The position numbers and the translations under genes were made by a program. Shown one piece after another: positions 23,102 to 35,110 of a stretch of DNA of 64,000 nucleotides (its first letter is position 1; the number at the start of each line of letters is the position of its first letter). The notes beneath the pieces were generated by a model, which was given only the letters and a program-made list of their open reading frames with translations, was not told the DNA's origin and searched no databases. Location of the stretch: assembly GCA_016124665.1 (NCBI GenBank), contig WGNH01000011.1:1-64000 (forward strand), given 5' to 3'. This DNA comes from Alphaproteobacteria bacterium. Lineage in GTDB: Bacteria; Pseudomonadota; Alphaproteobacteria; Caulobacterales; Maricaulaceae.

Positions 23102-24574
23102 ATGTCCGGTTTTGATGTACGTTCCCTTGATGCTGTTCGCCGCCGGTCCGCGGCGATCATCGCGAGTATTGTGCTTTCACTCATCCTGTTGATTGCATTG
23201 ATATTCAGCCGTTTTGGCGGGGATGGAAGCGCCGGTGCGGCACAGCCCCCGGACACGTTCACGGCACAGGCAGCGACCGAAAGCCAGTCCATCGATCTGG
23301 CCCGCAGCGCGCCGGAATACACAATCACGCCGGTTGAAAACCTTCGCGATCTGGAACATGCCGCCTTCTACACCGATTGTGTGGCCTGTCCCCTGGATAC
23401 GCAAACAATCCTGGCGACCGTGCCCAGTGGCGGCACGCTGGCCGGTGTGCTGAATGATACCGGTGCCGCAGGCGGGGATGTCGCCCGCGCGGTCAATTCT
23501 CTCGACCCGGTCTTCGAGGTCCGCCGCCTGCGCGCCGGGCAAGCTATTACGGTCTATCTGGAAACGCCACGCAGCGCGGCAGAGAACGAAGATGGACCCC
23601 GCCTTGCCGGGTTTTCCTTCCGTCCCGATATCGAACGCTCGATCACGGTGTCACGTCTGGAAGACGGCTCCTACAGGGCGCGCGAAATGACGGCCGAATT
23701 CGAACGCGAACTTGTGCGCTCGTCAGGCTCTATAACAACCAGCCTCTATGTCGATTCACTCGCCGCCGGAGCCACGGACCGTATCGTGGTCGAGCTCGCC
23801 GGAATTCTCGCCTATGCCGTCGACTTCCAGCGCTCCATCCGCGAAGGCGACCGATTTGACGTGGTTTTCGAGCGCTTTCTCGATTCCGACGGCAATGTCA
23901 TGCGCACCGGCGATGTGCTTTACGTCATGTATGCCGGGCGCGGCGATCCGCTGGAATATTACCGCTATGAATCCGCGGACGGGCAGATTGCCTATTTCAA
24001 CGCGGACGGCGAAAGCGCCCAGCGCCTGTTGATGATGACGCCTATCAATGGTGCGCGCCTGTCCTCGCATTATGGCATGCGCCACCATCCCGTTCTGGGC
24101 TATAACCGCATGCACCGGGGCACTGATTTTGCCGCACCGCGCGGTACGCCGATCTTCGCCGCCGGCTATGGGGTGGTGGAGCGCGCTGACCGCTTTGGCT
24201 CCTTCGGTAACTATGTGCGCATCCGGCACACGAACGGCTTCCAGACTGCCTATGCCCATATGCAGGGCTTTGCGCGCGGAATCACGGCGGGTGCCCGTGT
24301 GCAGCAGGGACAGATTATCGGCTATGTCGGCACGACCGGCCGCTCGACCGGCCCGCACCTTCATTATGAAGTCCATCACAATGGCACGTCGGTGAACCCG
24401 ATGGCGCTGGACCTGCCCACCGGCCGCACGCTGGAAGCGGAAGAAATCCCGTTGTTCGAAGCTGAACGCGACCGCATCCTTGCCATCCGCGACAGCGCCC
24501 GTAATGCGGCCGAGACCGGTGATGCCGCCGCGTCGCGCATCGTCTCGGCCCGGAATTTCGAAGGCGCGCAATAG
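23102..24574 (+). CDS. M23-family peptidoglycan endopeptidase, membrane anchored
   Basis: 490 residues from ATG 23102 with AAAGG upstream. An N-terminal helix (about 17-38, 'IIASIVLSLILLIALIFS') anchors it in the inner membrane. A central region precedes the lysostaphin-type M23 domain at about 320-440, with 'SSHYGMRHHPVLGYNRMHRGTDFAAP' (zinc ligands in HRGTD) and 'GPHLHYEVHHNG' (HxH). The catalytic residues are complete, so it probably cleaves cross-links during growth or division. Divergent from chpT. The terminator at 24605-24640 follows. Confidence 0.88.
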   Translation: MSGFDVRSLDAVRRRSAAIIASIVLSLILLIALIFSRFGGDGSAGAAQPPDTFTAQAATESQSIDLARSAPEYTITPVENLRDLEHAAFYTDCVACPLDTQTILATVPSGGTLAGVLNDTGAAGGDVARAVNSLDPVFEVRRLRAGQAITVYLETPRSAAENEDGPRLAGFSFRPDIERSITVSRLEDGSYRAREMTAEFERELVRSSGSITTSLYVDSLAAGATDRIVVELAGILAYAVDFQRSIREGDRFDVVFERFLDSDGNVMRTGDVLYVMYAGRGDPLEYYRYESADGQIAYFNADGESAQRLLMMTPINGARLSSHYGMRHHPVLGYNRMHRGTDFAAPRGTPIFAAGYGVVERADRFGSFGNYVRIRHTNGFQTAYAHMQGFARGITAGARVQQGQIIGYVGTTGRSTGPHLHYEVHHNGTSVNPMALDLPTGRTLEAEEIPLFEAERDRILAIRDSARNAAETGDAAASRIVSARNFEGAQ

Positions 24575-24604
24575 CGTCAATTACAAATCGGGGATCACTC
24601 CAAT

Positions 24605-24640
24605 CAAAGCCCCTTTCCGGCGTGCCGGAGAGGGGCTTTG
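24605..24640. terminator. Bidirectional terminator between M23 peptidase and clpB
   Basis: CAAAGCCCCT (24605-24614) pairs with AGGGGCTTTG (24631-24640), extended inward by TCCGG/CCGGA. It lies 31 bases after the peptidase stop and 7 bases after clpB on the other strand. T-runs are short in both directions. Confidence 0.65.
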
Positions 24641-24646
24641 ACCGGT

Positions 24647-27259
<2,613 letters not shown>

Positions 27260-27338
27260 GTCTGTTCCATCCCCCGATCAGGCGAGATTGCAATTCCGAG
27301 GCCGTCCTTCGTCAGGCCCGGCCCCTATCCTGAAGCTG

Positions 27339-27371
27339 AAATAGGTGTTGCGGATTGATCACACAAGGGTG
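27339..27371 (-). promoter_or_regulatory. Candidate sigma32 heat-shock promoter of clpB
   Basis: On the - strand CACCCTTG (27371-27364) and CCTATTT (27345-27339) match the alphaproteobacterial sigma32 elements CNCCCTTGAA and CCCATTT with 15 bases between the CTTGTGT hexamer-plus-one and CCTATTT. It lies about 80 bases before clpB, a classic RpoH target. Confidence 0.45.
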
Positions 27372-27380
27372 TGGGCGCAA

Positions 27381-27410
27381 ACAAAAACCCCGGCACACCG
27401 GCCGGGGTTT
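27381..27410 (-). terminator. Rho-independent terminator after the DUF4167 gene
   Basis: Read on the - strand, AAACCCCGG pairs with CCGGGGTTT (27402-27410 with 27385-27393) and is followed by TTTTTG. It lies 24 bases after the stop of the DUF4167 gene and upstream of the clpB promoter, so clpB is transcribed separately. Confidence 0.85.
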
Positions 27411-27433
27411 CAGAAGGCTTGTGATCAGCTTGA

Positions 27434-28084
27434 TCAGGCCGCTTCGGTGTTGGATCCGTCGCCTGAGGCATTTCCGGAACCCTCTGCGTCTGCCGCCTTG
27501 CGCGGACGGCGGCCACGGCGCGGCTTGGGCTGGTCATCCTCATCCCCGGAGCTGGTCATCTCCGGCTTGCCACCGGCTTCCGGATCAACCACTTCAAGCG
27601 GATCGCGCTGGCTTTCCATCGGCTGGCGGCGCGGACGGCGGCCACGGCGCGGCGTTTCATTGTCCGGCTGGTCGCCCCTGTTTTCATCTTGCGCGCCGCG
27701 GGAGGGCTGATCGTCCGAATTGTTATCCGCCTCATTGCGATTGCGGTAATTGCGGCGGCGATCATTTCCGCCATCATTCTGGTTATTATTGCTATTATTG
27801 TGCTGACCCTGCTGGCCCTGCTGGCGTTCCCGGCGCTGCTGCTGCTCGATCAGAGCTGCCTGCTGCTCGGCCACCACACGGAAATAGTGATCCGCGTGCT
27901 GGTAGTAGTTTTCGGCCATGACCCGGTCCCCCGACGACGATGCGTCACGGGCAAGTTGCATATATTTCTCGTAAACCGTTGAGGCATTGCCCCGGATTTT
28001 GACGTCCGGACCATTGCTTTCAAACGAGCGGTTACCTTGATTGCCGCCAGGTTTTCCCCGGCCCCGTCCGCGCTGACGCTTCAT
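27434..28084 (-). CDS. DUF4167 domain protein
   Basis: 216 residues from ATG 28084; an in-frame start 11 codons earlier is less like the family. The N-terminus is Arg/Gly-rich and the conserved core 'VKIRGNASTVYEKYMQLARDASSSGDRVMAENYYQHADHY' (core motif MAENYYQHADHYFR) defines DUF4167. Then come Gln/Asn-rich tracts and two copies of 'RRGRRPRR'. The basic, low-complexity character suggests nucleic-acid binding, but no function is established. It sits between prmC and clpB, its normal place in alphaproteobacteria. The 225-base gap before it holds its promoter and no other feature I can name. Confidence 0.85.
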   Translation of the reverse strand: MKRQRGRGRGKPGGNQGNRSFESNGPDVKIRGNASTVYEKYMQLARDASSSGDRVMAENYYQHADHYFRVVAEQQAALIEQQQRRERQQGQQGQHNNSNNNQNDGGNDRRRNYRNRNEADNNSDDQPSRGAQDENRGDQPDNETPRRGRRPRRQPMESQRDPLEVVDPEAGGKPEMTSSGDEDDQPKPRRGRRPRKAADAEGSGNASGDGSNTEAA

Positions 28085-28309
28085 CGTCGTCAATTCCTCA
28101 TTATTGTCAGGCTGCAAGCCAAGCCGCGTTCCCCCGTGTACTAGCGGCGCGCATCATCCGTTGAAGATCAATACCGATAACGAAAACGGACGATAAGCTG
28201 GAGGGGAAATCTGTGCGCCCGACAGCCTTGCCCGGTGCGCCTTCCCTCAACTTGGGTGGCAAGCTAGCCCGCATTGGATCATTTTCCAAGGGGCTTTGTC
28301 GGTTGCGGT

Positions 28310-29104
28310 TTACGGTTTAAGGCCGGAGACGACACGCGGCTGTCCGCCGAGGTCCAGGGCGAGGGCAATCCCGGCAAATCCGGCCTTTTCTGCCAGCGCC
28401 ATAACGGCCTCTGCCTGATCATATCCGATTTCGACGGCCATGCGTCCGCCGGATTTCAGAACCCGGAAAAGTTCTGGCAAAAGAATGCGATAGATGTCGA
28501 GACCGTTTGCGCCGCCATCGAGGGCTATGCGCGGCTCGTGATCACGCACTTCCGGGTCCAGTGTCTCCAACACGGCGCTGGCGATATAGGGCGGATTGGA
28601 AACAGCCAGGTCGAGGCTGTTATCGGAAATGCCCTCAGCCCAGTTCCCGGTCTGGAAATCAGCGCGGTCTGAAAGCCGGTTCCGAACGGCATTTTCCATC
28701 GCAATCGCCAAGGCCGATTCGCTGATATCGATGCCGAGCCCTGTTGCGTTGGGCCATTCGGAAAGGAGCGCCAGCAGAATGGCGCCGGACCCGGTCCCGA
28801 AATCGGCGATACGCAGTGCTGCATTTCTGCTGCTGATCTGCTTCAGGCATGTCTCAACCAGTGTTTCGGTGTCGGCCCGCGGGGTGAGCACGTCGGGCGT
28901 GACCTTCAGGTCCAGCGTCCAGAAAGGCTTGTCACCGAGAATGTGGGAAAGCGGTTCGCGATTGGCCCGGCGGGTGACCATGATGTCCACAGCGGTTTCA
29001 TTTGCGGCGGCCAGCAGAATGTGGCGCAGATCCAGGGCCGCTTCATCGATGCCAGCGGATTTCAGCTGCGCGATCCAGCGCGCCTTGCGGGCCGCGTCAA
29101 TCAT
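28310..29104 (-). CDS. prmC: Release-factor glutamine methyltransferase PrmC (HemK)
   Basis: 264 residues. It has an N-terminal helical domain and a SAM methyltransferase domain with 'IADFGTGSGAILLALL' (GTGSG at 103-107) and the catalytic NPPY at 170-173. PrmC methylates the Gln of the GGQ motif in release factors; prfA is two genes upstream in the same orientation. Usually prfA and prmC are adjacent, but here a MOSC-domain gene is inserted between them, overlapping prmC by one base. Confidence 0.93.
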   Translation of the reverse strand: MIDAARKARWIAQLKSAGIDEAALDLRHILLAAANETAVDIMVTRRANREPLSHILGDKPFWTLDLKVTPDVLTPRADTETLVETCLKQISSRNAALRIADFGTGSGAILLALLSEWPNATGLGIDISESALAIAMENAVRNRLSDRADFQTGNWAEGISDNSLDLAVSNPPYIASAVLETLDPEVRDHEPRIALDGGANGLDIYRILLPELFRVLKSGGRMAVEIGYDQAEAVMALAEKAGFAGIALALDLGGQPRVVSGLKP

Positions 29105-29865
29105 TACAGTGGTCCGGCGGCGTCGCCGGTATGGATATTTCCGCTGATAGCTACTTCCGCATACAGGCCGCAGAGAAAGTGGGCATAATGCTGGCGCAGG
29201 AGCGGAACGACATCAATGTCCCGTACTGCCGTGTGCGGATCGACATGGGTGGCGGTGCAGCGCTCAATCGGTTTGAGCCCCCGCAGGCGGGCCCCGCCGA
29301 TAGCGATCTCCTGATCCGCCATCTGCAGTTCCGACCAGGCGGGCCAGCCCTCGACCATGATATTGCCGCGGAACCGCGCCGGATCGATCTTGCGGCCGAT
29401 CTTCACTTCGAAATCGCGGACACTTTCCAGATTGATGAGGGAAACAAAGCCGGTGCGGCTGTCCATGAAGCGGTGAGCATTCGGAGCTGCGAGCACTTTC
29501 AGCGGCCCCCTCACCTTGCCTGCCAGCACGCCGGAGAGCCAGGTCGCGAAAACCGAGCGGCCGGAATCATCTTCGAGATCTATAGTTATTTCCCCGAAAT
29601 CCGGATGCCAGGCTGTCAGCGTGCCTTCGTCCTCATTCCATTTCGTGCGGACCGCCGCGACCTCCGGCAATTTCGCCAGAACGGTAAAGGCCATCTTCTT
29701 TATGTGCTCAGGCGCTTCCGGATCGAAGCCGGACGGGCCGTCCTCGACGGCATAGAGCCGGTCGCCGGGAAAGTGGGCACCGGCGCGCAAATGAACAGAG
29801 GACAGCGGTTCCGGTGTAAAGCCCTTCACCGGGTGGCGGGCCAGCGCAGCGACGCGCCCGGTCAT
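29104..29865 (-). CDS. MOSC-domain protein
   Basis: 253 residues. The N-terminus ('[20 protein letters not shown]', 'GDRLYAVED') is the beta-barrel MOSC_N domain, and the C-terminal half ('[19 protein letters not shown]', '[17 protein letters not shown]') is the MOSC domain with the conserved Cys of molybdenum-cofactor sulphur-carrier proteins such as YcbX and mARC. It probably binds a sulphurated or molybdopterin cofactor to reduce N-hydroxylated compounds, but no redox partner domain is present. It overlaps prfA by 4 bases and prmC by 1, so it is within that operon. Confidence 0.85.
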   Translation of the reverse strand: MTGRVAALARHPVKGFTPEPLSSVHLRAGAHFPGDRLYAVEDGPSGFDPEAPEHIKKMAFTVLAKLPEVAAVRTKWNEDEGTLTAWHPDFGEITIDLEDDSGRSVFATWLSGVLAGKVRGPLKVLAAPNAHRFMDSRTGFVSLINLESVRDFEVKIGRKIDPARFRGNIMVEGWPAWSELQMADQEIAIGGARLRGLKPIERCTATHVDPHTAVRDIDVVPLLRQHYAHFLCGLYAEVAISGNIHTGDAAGPL

Positions 29866-30932
29866 GCATCCGCCAGGGCAGCAAGACGGGCGGCTTCATC
29901 CTCGGCAATGAGCGCGGAAATCACCTCGTCCAGCGCATTGCCGGAAAGGATGTCCTGCAGCTTGTAGAGGGTCAGTTTGATACGGTGGTCTGAAACCCGG
30001 TTTTCCGGGAAGTTATAGGTGCGGATTTTCTCCGACCGATCGCCGGAGCCAACCTGGGATTTGCGGGCATCGGCACGGGCAGCGTCCTTTTCCTCACGCT
30101 CCTTGTCATAGAGTTTCGTCTTGAGCAGCTGCAGGGCGCGGGCGCGGTTCTGGTGCTGGGACTTTTCCTGGCACAGCACGACGATACCTGTGGGAATATG
30201 AGTCATGCGGACGGCGGAATCGGTCTTGTTGACGTGCTGACCGCCGGCGCCCGACGCCCGCATCGTATCGACACGGATATCATCGTCCTTGAGCTCGATA
30301 TCGATCTCTTCCGGTTCGGGCAGGATGGCAACGGTGGCGGCGGAGGTGTGGACGCGGCCCTGGCTTTCGGTGGCGGGAACGCGCTGGACGCGGTGCACGC
30401 CGGATTCAAACTTCAGGCGGCCAAATACGCCATTGCCCGAGATCGAGGCAATGACTTCCTTGTAGCCGCCGACCTCGCCCTCGCTGGCGGATTCCAGTTC
30501 GAACTTCCAGCCCTGCAACTCGGCATAGCGTCGATACATCTCGTAGAGATCGCCGGCAAAGAGCGCCGCTTCGTCCCCGCCTGTCCCGGCGCGAATTTCC
30601 AGCATGGCATTGGCGGTATCATCCTTGTCCTTTGGCAGGAGGAGCAAGGCCACCTCGTGCTCCAGATCGGGCAGGCGTTCCTTCAGCGCGTAGAATTCCT
30701 CGCGCGCCATTTCCGCCATTTCGCGGTCGCCGCCTTCCATCATTTCCTCGAGATCGGCCAGCTCGGCACGGGCGGCTTTCAGCGCGCGGGCTTTTTCGGC
30801 GACGGGCTTCAGCTCGGCGTGTTCGCGGGACAGGCGCACGATCTCTTCGCCGTCACTGGCGGCGCCGAGGCGGGCTTCAACTTGATCGAACCGGTCAAGG
30901 ACCTGTTCCAGACGGGCTTCTGGTGCGTGCAT
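29862..30932 (-). CDS. prfA: Peptide chain release factor 1
   Basis: 356 residues, standard RF1 length. The peptidyl-hydrolase motif GGQ is at 230-232 in '[18 protein letters not shown]', and '[10 protein letters not shown]' carries the PxT (PAT, 186-188) tripeptide that reads UAG/UAA, distinguishing RF1 from RF2. It releases nascent chains at UAA and UAG stops. It heads an overlapping - strand unit with the MOSC gene and prmC, the latter modifying its GGQ. Confidence 0.96.
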   Translation of the reverse strand: MHAPEARLEQVLDRFDQVEARLGAASDGEEIVRLSREHAELKPVAEKARALKAARAELADLEEMMEGGDREMAEMAREEFYALKERLPDLEHEVALLLLPKDKDDTANAMLEIRAGTGGDEAALFAGDLYEMYRRYAELQGWKFELESASEGEVGGYKEVIASISGNGVFGRLKFESGVHRVQRVPATESQGRVHTSAATVAILPEPEEIDIELKDDDIRVDTMRASGAGGQHVNKTDSAVRMTHIPTGIVVLCQEKSQHQNRARALQLLKTKLYDKEREEKDAARADARKSQVGSGDRSEKIRTYNFPENRVSDHRIKLTLYKLQDILSGNALDEVISALIAEDEAARLAALADA

Positions 30933-30980
30933 GAGGCGTGGTTATCACCGACCGTGAAAACTGAAAACGCCTCTTTGCTG

Positions 30981-31403
30981 TTAGCTGCCCAGCAAATACC
31001 CGACATTGATGGCGGTGATGAACAGGAGGGTGAGCGAGGACAGCATGAAAACGGTGAAGCGGACCGGGATGAAATTCCAGAGCGCCTGAATCAGGCTGTG
31101 GGCGATGCGCAAGGCAACATATGCCCAAGCGGCATAGATCATCACCACCGATGCCGACCCGGCGAGGGCGGCGTAGAAAATCAGCGCATAGAAAATCACC
31201 GGCTGTTCGTGCAGATGATTGTAATTGTCCGCGATGCGGCGGACTTCCTTCGGCAGGACGTCCATTTCGGATTTTTCCTGCAGCTTTGCCGGGTTGATCC
31301 CCGCCTTCTGCATGGCCGGGATACGGGTGGCATACATCCACATCCACATGACCAGCGTCCAGCAGATCAGGGCAAGGGCGGGTGTGAGAATGGAGTCGGT
31401 CAT
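30981..31403 (-). CDS. MAPEG-family membrane protein
   Basis: 140 residues from ATG 31403, preceded by AAGGGAGA. Four hydrophobic segments are visible, with 'IADNYNHLHEQPVIFYALIF' matching the MAPEG family motif (Asn-His-x-Glu-x-Pro region). MAPEG proteins include glutathione transferases, but bacterial members of this subtype mostly have no known substrate. It precedes prfA by 48 bases in the same direction and may be co-transcribed. Confidence 0.75.
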   Translation of the reverse strand: MTDSILTPALALICWTLVMWMWMYATRIPAMQKAGINPAKLQEKSEMDVLPKEVRRIADNYNHLHEQPVIFYALIFYAALAGSASVVMIYAAWAYVALRIAHSLIQALWNFIPVRFTVFMLSSLTLLFITAINVGYLLGS

Positions 31404-31457
31404 GAAAGTCTCCCTTAGAGAAGAGACTAGGCGCATATATTGCTGGCTGAAAAGGCC

Positions 31458-31883
31458 CTAAAGCGCCTGCAGTTTTTCCTTCACATCATCCGGAATGGGG
31501 AGTGCTGCCGGACACGGCGCATCGGGATGTTCGGGAAGATCGCCTTCGATCGCTGGATCAATGGCAATGCGGCAGGTGAAGTCAGGGTTTCGGATCAGAT
31601 CTCCATCCCGCTTGAGCTGATAATCACCTTGTTGAGCCGTGAGGATATCGATGTCCGAGTAGGGAAGCGGTAGATAAAAACCCTGCCCCTTGCCCATGAG
31701 CTGAACGATCAAACTCTGCCCGGGTACCACGTCAATGATCTTTCCCCAGACCTGATGGTACTCTTTTACTTCCCCGTCGGCATCACACTCATCTATCGCA
31801 ATGACGATGATCTTATCCAGCCAGCTCTCGAGCGCGTGTGGCGCAACGGATTTGTTCACTAGATTGATAAGGCGCATCAGCAT
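31458..31883 (-). CDS. Hypothetical protein
   Basis: 141 residues, acidic, with no signal peptide or membrane segment. Features include 'LESWLDKIIVIAIDECDADG', 'KEYHQVWGKIIDVVPGQSLI' and a C-terminal 'PIPDDVKEKLQAL'. It looks like a compact cytosolic beta-rich protein, but I do not recognise the family. It follows the LOG-family gene by 17 bases and precedes the MAPEG gene by 54, so a loose operon is plausible. Confidence 0.65.
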   Translation of the reverse strand: MLMRLINLVNKSVAPHALESWLDKIIVIAIDECDADGEVKEYHQVWGKIIDVVPGQSLIVQLMGKGQGFYLPLPYSDIDILTAQQGDYQLKRDGDLIRNPDFTCRIAIDPAIEGDLPEHPDAPCPAALPIPDDVKEKLQAL

Positions 31884-31900
31884 GGCGGAACGTCCGATAG

Positions 31901-32491
31901 TCAGGTTTGGCGTACCTTGATGCGGATATCCGCGGGCGGTGCGTGATACGCCGCAAAAGCGTCGAGCAAAGATGCCGGATCGTCATTGCGAAGCAACATG
32001 GATCTGTGCTCAGGGTTAACGAACCCATCCCCCGCCATGCGGTCGAGGAAGGCATTGAGATGGCCGAAATAGCCGTCAACATCGAGCAAGCCGCAGGGCT
32101 TTTTATGCTGACCGAGCTGGCTCCATGTCCAGATCTCGAAGAGTTCTTCCATGGTGCCGATACCGCCCGGCAGGGCGATGAAGCCATCCGAGCGGCGTTC
32201 CATCTCGGCCTTGCGCGTGTGCATGGAGTCGACCACGACCAGCTCCGTCAGGCCGGCATGTGCCACCTCCTTCAGGGCAAGAAACTCCGGGATGATACCG
32301 ACAACCCGTCCGCCTGCGGCCAGGGCGGCATCGGCAAGTGCGCCCATCAGCCCGACCTTGCCGCCGCCATAGACAAGGGTGAGGCCCCGTTCGGCCAGGG
32401 CTTCGCCCATGGCTTTCGCGGCGGCGGCATATTCCGGGCGCGTTCCGGCATTCGAGCCGCAATAGACGCAGATGGCATTGAGTGCTGTCAT
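31901..32491 (-). CDS. LOG-family protein (putative nucleotide 5'-monophosphate nucleosidase)
   Basis: 196 residues from ATG 32491, chosen because '[20 protein letters not shown]' is the usual N-terminus; the frame is open further back. It contains '[19 protein letters not shown]' and the catalytic PGGxGTxxE in '[15 protein letters not shown]', characteristic of LOG/TIGR00730. Family members hydrolyse nucleoside monophosphates, in plants releasing cytokinins; the bacterial substrate is uncertain. Divergent from the aspartyl protease gene, with 82 bases between them. Confidence 0.85.
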   Translation of the reverse strand: MTALNAICVYCGSNAGTRPEYAAAAKAMGEALAERGLTLVYGGGKVGLMGALADAALAAGGRVVGIIPEFLALKEVAHAGLTELVVVDSMHTRKAEMERRSDGFIALPGGIGTMEELFEIWTWSQLGQHKKPCGLLDVDGYFGHLNAFLDRMAGDGFVNPEHRSMLLRNDDPASLLDAFAAYHAPPADIRIKVRQT

Positions 32492-32573
32492 CGGTGCATG
32501 TGGCCGGATTCCATGGAAAATGAAAAGAGCCCGCCCCCTTTTCTCATAAAAGAAGTCCGGCAATACTCCCCTC

Positions 32574-33683
32574 ATGCTGAAAATTATCTCGACCACCTTC
32601 GCCTTGCTCATCCTTCCTGTCGCCGCTCTGGCGCAGGAAGAACTCGTTATTCCCACTGAGATGTGCCGCGACTATTTCTTCGTCCCGATTGTGGTCAGTG
32701 CGCAGGATGGCCGACCGGCTAGCGATGCGGACCGGACGCTCTGGCTGATCTATGATACCGGCGCATCGCGCACGCATATTGATCCGGACTCCATCGCCCG
32801 CGTGGCCAATATGGATGTCAGCGACGTTGACAGCGTCAACATTACCAACGCCACGATGGGCCCGCTGGATATTAATCGCTTGCCGGCGCGGCTCAGCCAG
32901 CTCGACCATCTTACCGTCGGGCTCGGCCGGGAGATTGACGGTATTCTCGGTTACACGTTTTTTCGCGATTTCCTGATGACTCTGGATTATGCGACCGGCA
33001 CGATCCGCCTGACGGAGGGCGAATTGCCACGGCCGGACAATGAGACCGTGTTTTCAACGCGCGGTCCCGGCGTGCGACCCTTCCTGCAGGTGGATATCGA
33101 CGGGCGGACCCGGCGCCTGCTGATTGATTCCGGAGCTGGGGGTACACCGCTGGCAGTCCAGAATCTGGACCGCTACAACCTCACCGAAACGCCGCGGCCG
33201 GTTGGCGCTTCAATCCGTTTTTCGCGGATCGAATACAGGGACGGCGGACGTCTGGCCGGCAATGCGCGTATCGGCCCCCACGTGTTCGAACAGCCCCTGA
33301 TCGAGAGTCTTCCGGAAACGGAAATTATCGGCGGCATGATGATGCGCCACTTCACCTGGACCTTCGACCTGGAGAATGACCGCGTCCGGATCGAGCGGAT
33401 CGATAGCGGGGGCCCGATTCCGATGGATGCCGAAGTCACCCACGGTCTGGCACTGCGCCCGACGCCGGGCCGGACCATAACCATTGATGCGATCCTGCCG
33501 GGCAGTGCGGCAGCCGGGGCCGGGCTCGCCGAAGGCGATGTGCTGACCCATTTTGATGGTCTGCCGGTCGCCGAACGGGGATGTGGTGTAGCACGCGGCG
33601 AGCCAATCCCGGACGCGATCACCGTCCGCCGCCAGGGGGAGAATACCGATATCTCTCTGCCACTTGTGACGCTGGTGGATTAG
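32574..33683 (+). CDS. Secreted two-domain aspartyl protease with PDZ domain
   Basis: 369 residues with a signal peptide (1-21, ending 'VAALAQ'). Two retropepsin-like half-domains each bear a catalytic-type motif: '[11 protein letters not shown]' near 60 and '[12 protein letters not shown]' near 183, so one chain could form a complete pepsin-like active site. A PDZ domain follows at about 285-360 ('[20 protein letters not shown]'). This suggests a periplasmic protease or a substrate-binding relative. Targets are unknown. It converges on the threonine-aldolase-like gene and overlaps its end by 4 bases. Confidence 0.75.
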   Translation: MLKIISTTFALLILPVAALAQEELVIPTEMCRDYFFVPIVVSAQDGRPASDADRTLWLIYDTGASRTHIDPDSIARVANMDVSDVDSVNITNATMGPLDINRLPARLSQLDHLTVGLGREIDGILGYTFFRDFLMTLDYATGTIRLTEGELPRPDNETVFSTRGPGVRPFLQVDIDGRTRRLLIDSGAGGTPLAVQNLDRYNLTETPRPVGASIRFSRIEYRDGGRLAGNARIGPHVFEQPLIESLPETEIIGGMMMRHFTWTFDLENDRVRIERIDSGGPIPMDAEVTHGLALRPTPGRTITIDAILPGSAAAGAGLAEGDVLTHFDGLPVAERGCGVARGEPIPDAITVRRQGENTDISLPLVTLVD

Positions 33684-34765
33684 GCGGCGATCCGGTGTCT
33701 CAGCACGGCAAAGGCCTCGACAAGCCGGCCCCGGTCCGCCGCGGCCAGCTGTGCATCGACCGCTATTTCCAGCGACATGCCCGGGCGCCCGTCCAGCTCC
33801 CAGCCCGAGCCACCAATCCAGACGTTCGTTTCGCGCGCTATGGCATCACGAAGCGCCGCGAATTCGGCCTTGGTGAGCGGCAGGCGGACATGGAACATGC
33901 TGGTCTGAACCGGCCATGGCTCGATTTCAAAGCCAATGTTGCGGATCTGGCCGGCAATCTCCCTTGCCGCAGCGATACAGCCTGGCATGGCGTCAATGGC
34001 GCGCGGCAGGCAGCGCAACGCATCGGCGATCATCGGCCAGCCCCGGATCAGCAAACCACCCTGCCGGTGCCGCCAGAGCTTGGCCTGCGCGATGAAATCT
34101 GCTTCTCCGGCGAGGATGGCACCGCCCAGCGCGCCGATTTCCTTGTAGAAAGTGGCATAAACACTGTCGAAGGGCGCACAGATGTCCGCATAGCTGCGCC
34201 CGCCGAGGGCCTCGCGGGTCGACCACAGGCGTGCGCCATCCATGTGGGCTCTGGCACCTCTTGAATGGATAGCACTCACTGCTCCGGTGAGTGTTTCCCA
34301 ATCCGGGCAAAGTCCGCCATTATGGCGCTGCGGTAACTCGATGAAGCCGCAGGCGGGATCGACGTCGAGAGCCTGCACGGCGCGTGCGTCAATGACGCGC
34401 GGCCACTCGCCCATGATCGCGACATCCAGCTTCAGGAGTTTCTGCGCGCCGTCATCTTCGTGCAGGAGAAGGTGAGACGTCGGGTGTAGAGCGAGGATCT
34501 TGCGGCCTGTTGCGTCTGCGTGGATCAGCGCGGCAGCGGCCTGCGCCATTGTGCCGGTCGGAAACCAGAGCGCAGCGGGCTTGCCAAGCACATCTGCGCA
34601 ATAGCGCTCCAGCTTTTCGGCAAGCTTGCCGGTCAGGTAGATTTCGTCGGCGACGTCTTCATTTTCGAGATAATCGGCAATGGTCCGCAGCCATTGCGCG
34701 GGCGTGCCTTCATCGCCCCGCGGAAAACCGATCCTGATATCGCATTGTGCCCGCAGCCCGGACAC
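33680..34765 (-). CDS. PLP-dependent beta-eliminating lyase, threonine-aldolase-like
   Basis: 361 residues of the fold-type I PLP family. 'ALWFPTGTMAQAAAALIHA' binds the cofactor phosphate, 'ARAHMDGARLW' holds the Asp that contacts the pyridine nitrogen, and K208 in 'YATFYKEIGALGG' is the Schiff-base lysine. The closest family is low-specificity L-threonine aldolase (threonine to glycine plus acetaldehyde), but related enzymes share these motifs and the start is about 30 residues longer than typical. Two bases separate it from the ArsC-like gene. Confidence 0.75.
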   Translation of the reverse strand: MSGLRAQCDIRIGFPRGDEGTPAQWLRTIADYLENEDVADEIYLTGKLAEKLERYCADVLGKPAALWFPTGTMAQAAAALIHADATGRKILALHPTSHLLLHEDDGAQKLLKLDVAIMGEWPRVIDARAVQALDVDPACGFIELPQRHNGGLCPDWETLTGAVSAIHSRGARAHMDGARLWSTREALGGRSYADICAPFDSVYATFYKEIGALGGAILAGEADFIAQAKLWRHRQGGLLIRGWPMIADALRCLPRAIDAMPGCIAAAREIAGQIRNIGFEIEPWPVQTSMFHVRLPLTKAEFAALRDAIARETNVWIGGSGWELDGRPGMSLEIAVDAQLAAADRGRLVEAFAVLRHRIAA

Positions 34766-34767
34766 GG

Positions 34768-35106
34768 TCAGACGCCCAGCGCGGCTTGAACATCCTTCGT
34801 CCAGCCGGCGAAGACGTCACCGCCGCGTTCGATCACCGGGCGTTTGACGAGGGTCGGGTGGGCGGCCAGCAGACCTGCCGGATCGCTCTCGGCCTTTGCA
34901 CGTTCTGCCTCATCCAGCTGTCGCCAGGTGGTGGAACGCGTATTGATCAACTTTGCGGAATCAACCTGCTTCAGCCATTGCGGGGCGAGCGAGGCCACTT
35001 CCGCCTCGGCGCGAATGTCGACGAAGGTGTAGCTCTGCCCGGCGGAGTCGAGAGCCTTCATGGCTTTTTTGCAGGTGTCGCAATTCTTCAGCCCGTAGAG
35101 TTTCAT
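34768..35106 (-). CDS. ArsC/Spx-family protein
   Basis: 112 residues from ATG 35106; the longer open frame to 35346 is overlap with ispG. A thioredoxin-like fold with 'MKLYGLKNCDTCKKAMKALD' (CxxC at 9-12) and 'NTRSTTWRQLDE', 'PTLVKRPVIERG' identifies the ArsC/Spx/YffB group. The cis-Pro region 'KRPV' is kept. The YffB-like subgroup is not an arsenate reductase, and no arsenic genes are nearby, so the name is left general. It starts 4 bases after ispG. Confidence 0.8.
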   Translation of the reverse strand: MKLYGLKNCDTCKKAMKALDSAGQSYTFVDIRAEAEVASLAPQWLKQVDSAKLINTRSTTWRQLDEAERAKAESDPAGLLAAHPTLVKRPVIERGGDVFAGWTKDVQAALGV

Positions 35107-35110
35107 AGGT

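Noticed and set aside
30153-31418. 421-residue + strand frame across prfA and the MAPEG gene
   Set aside because: Antisense to prfA, which is certain; no supporting features.
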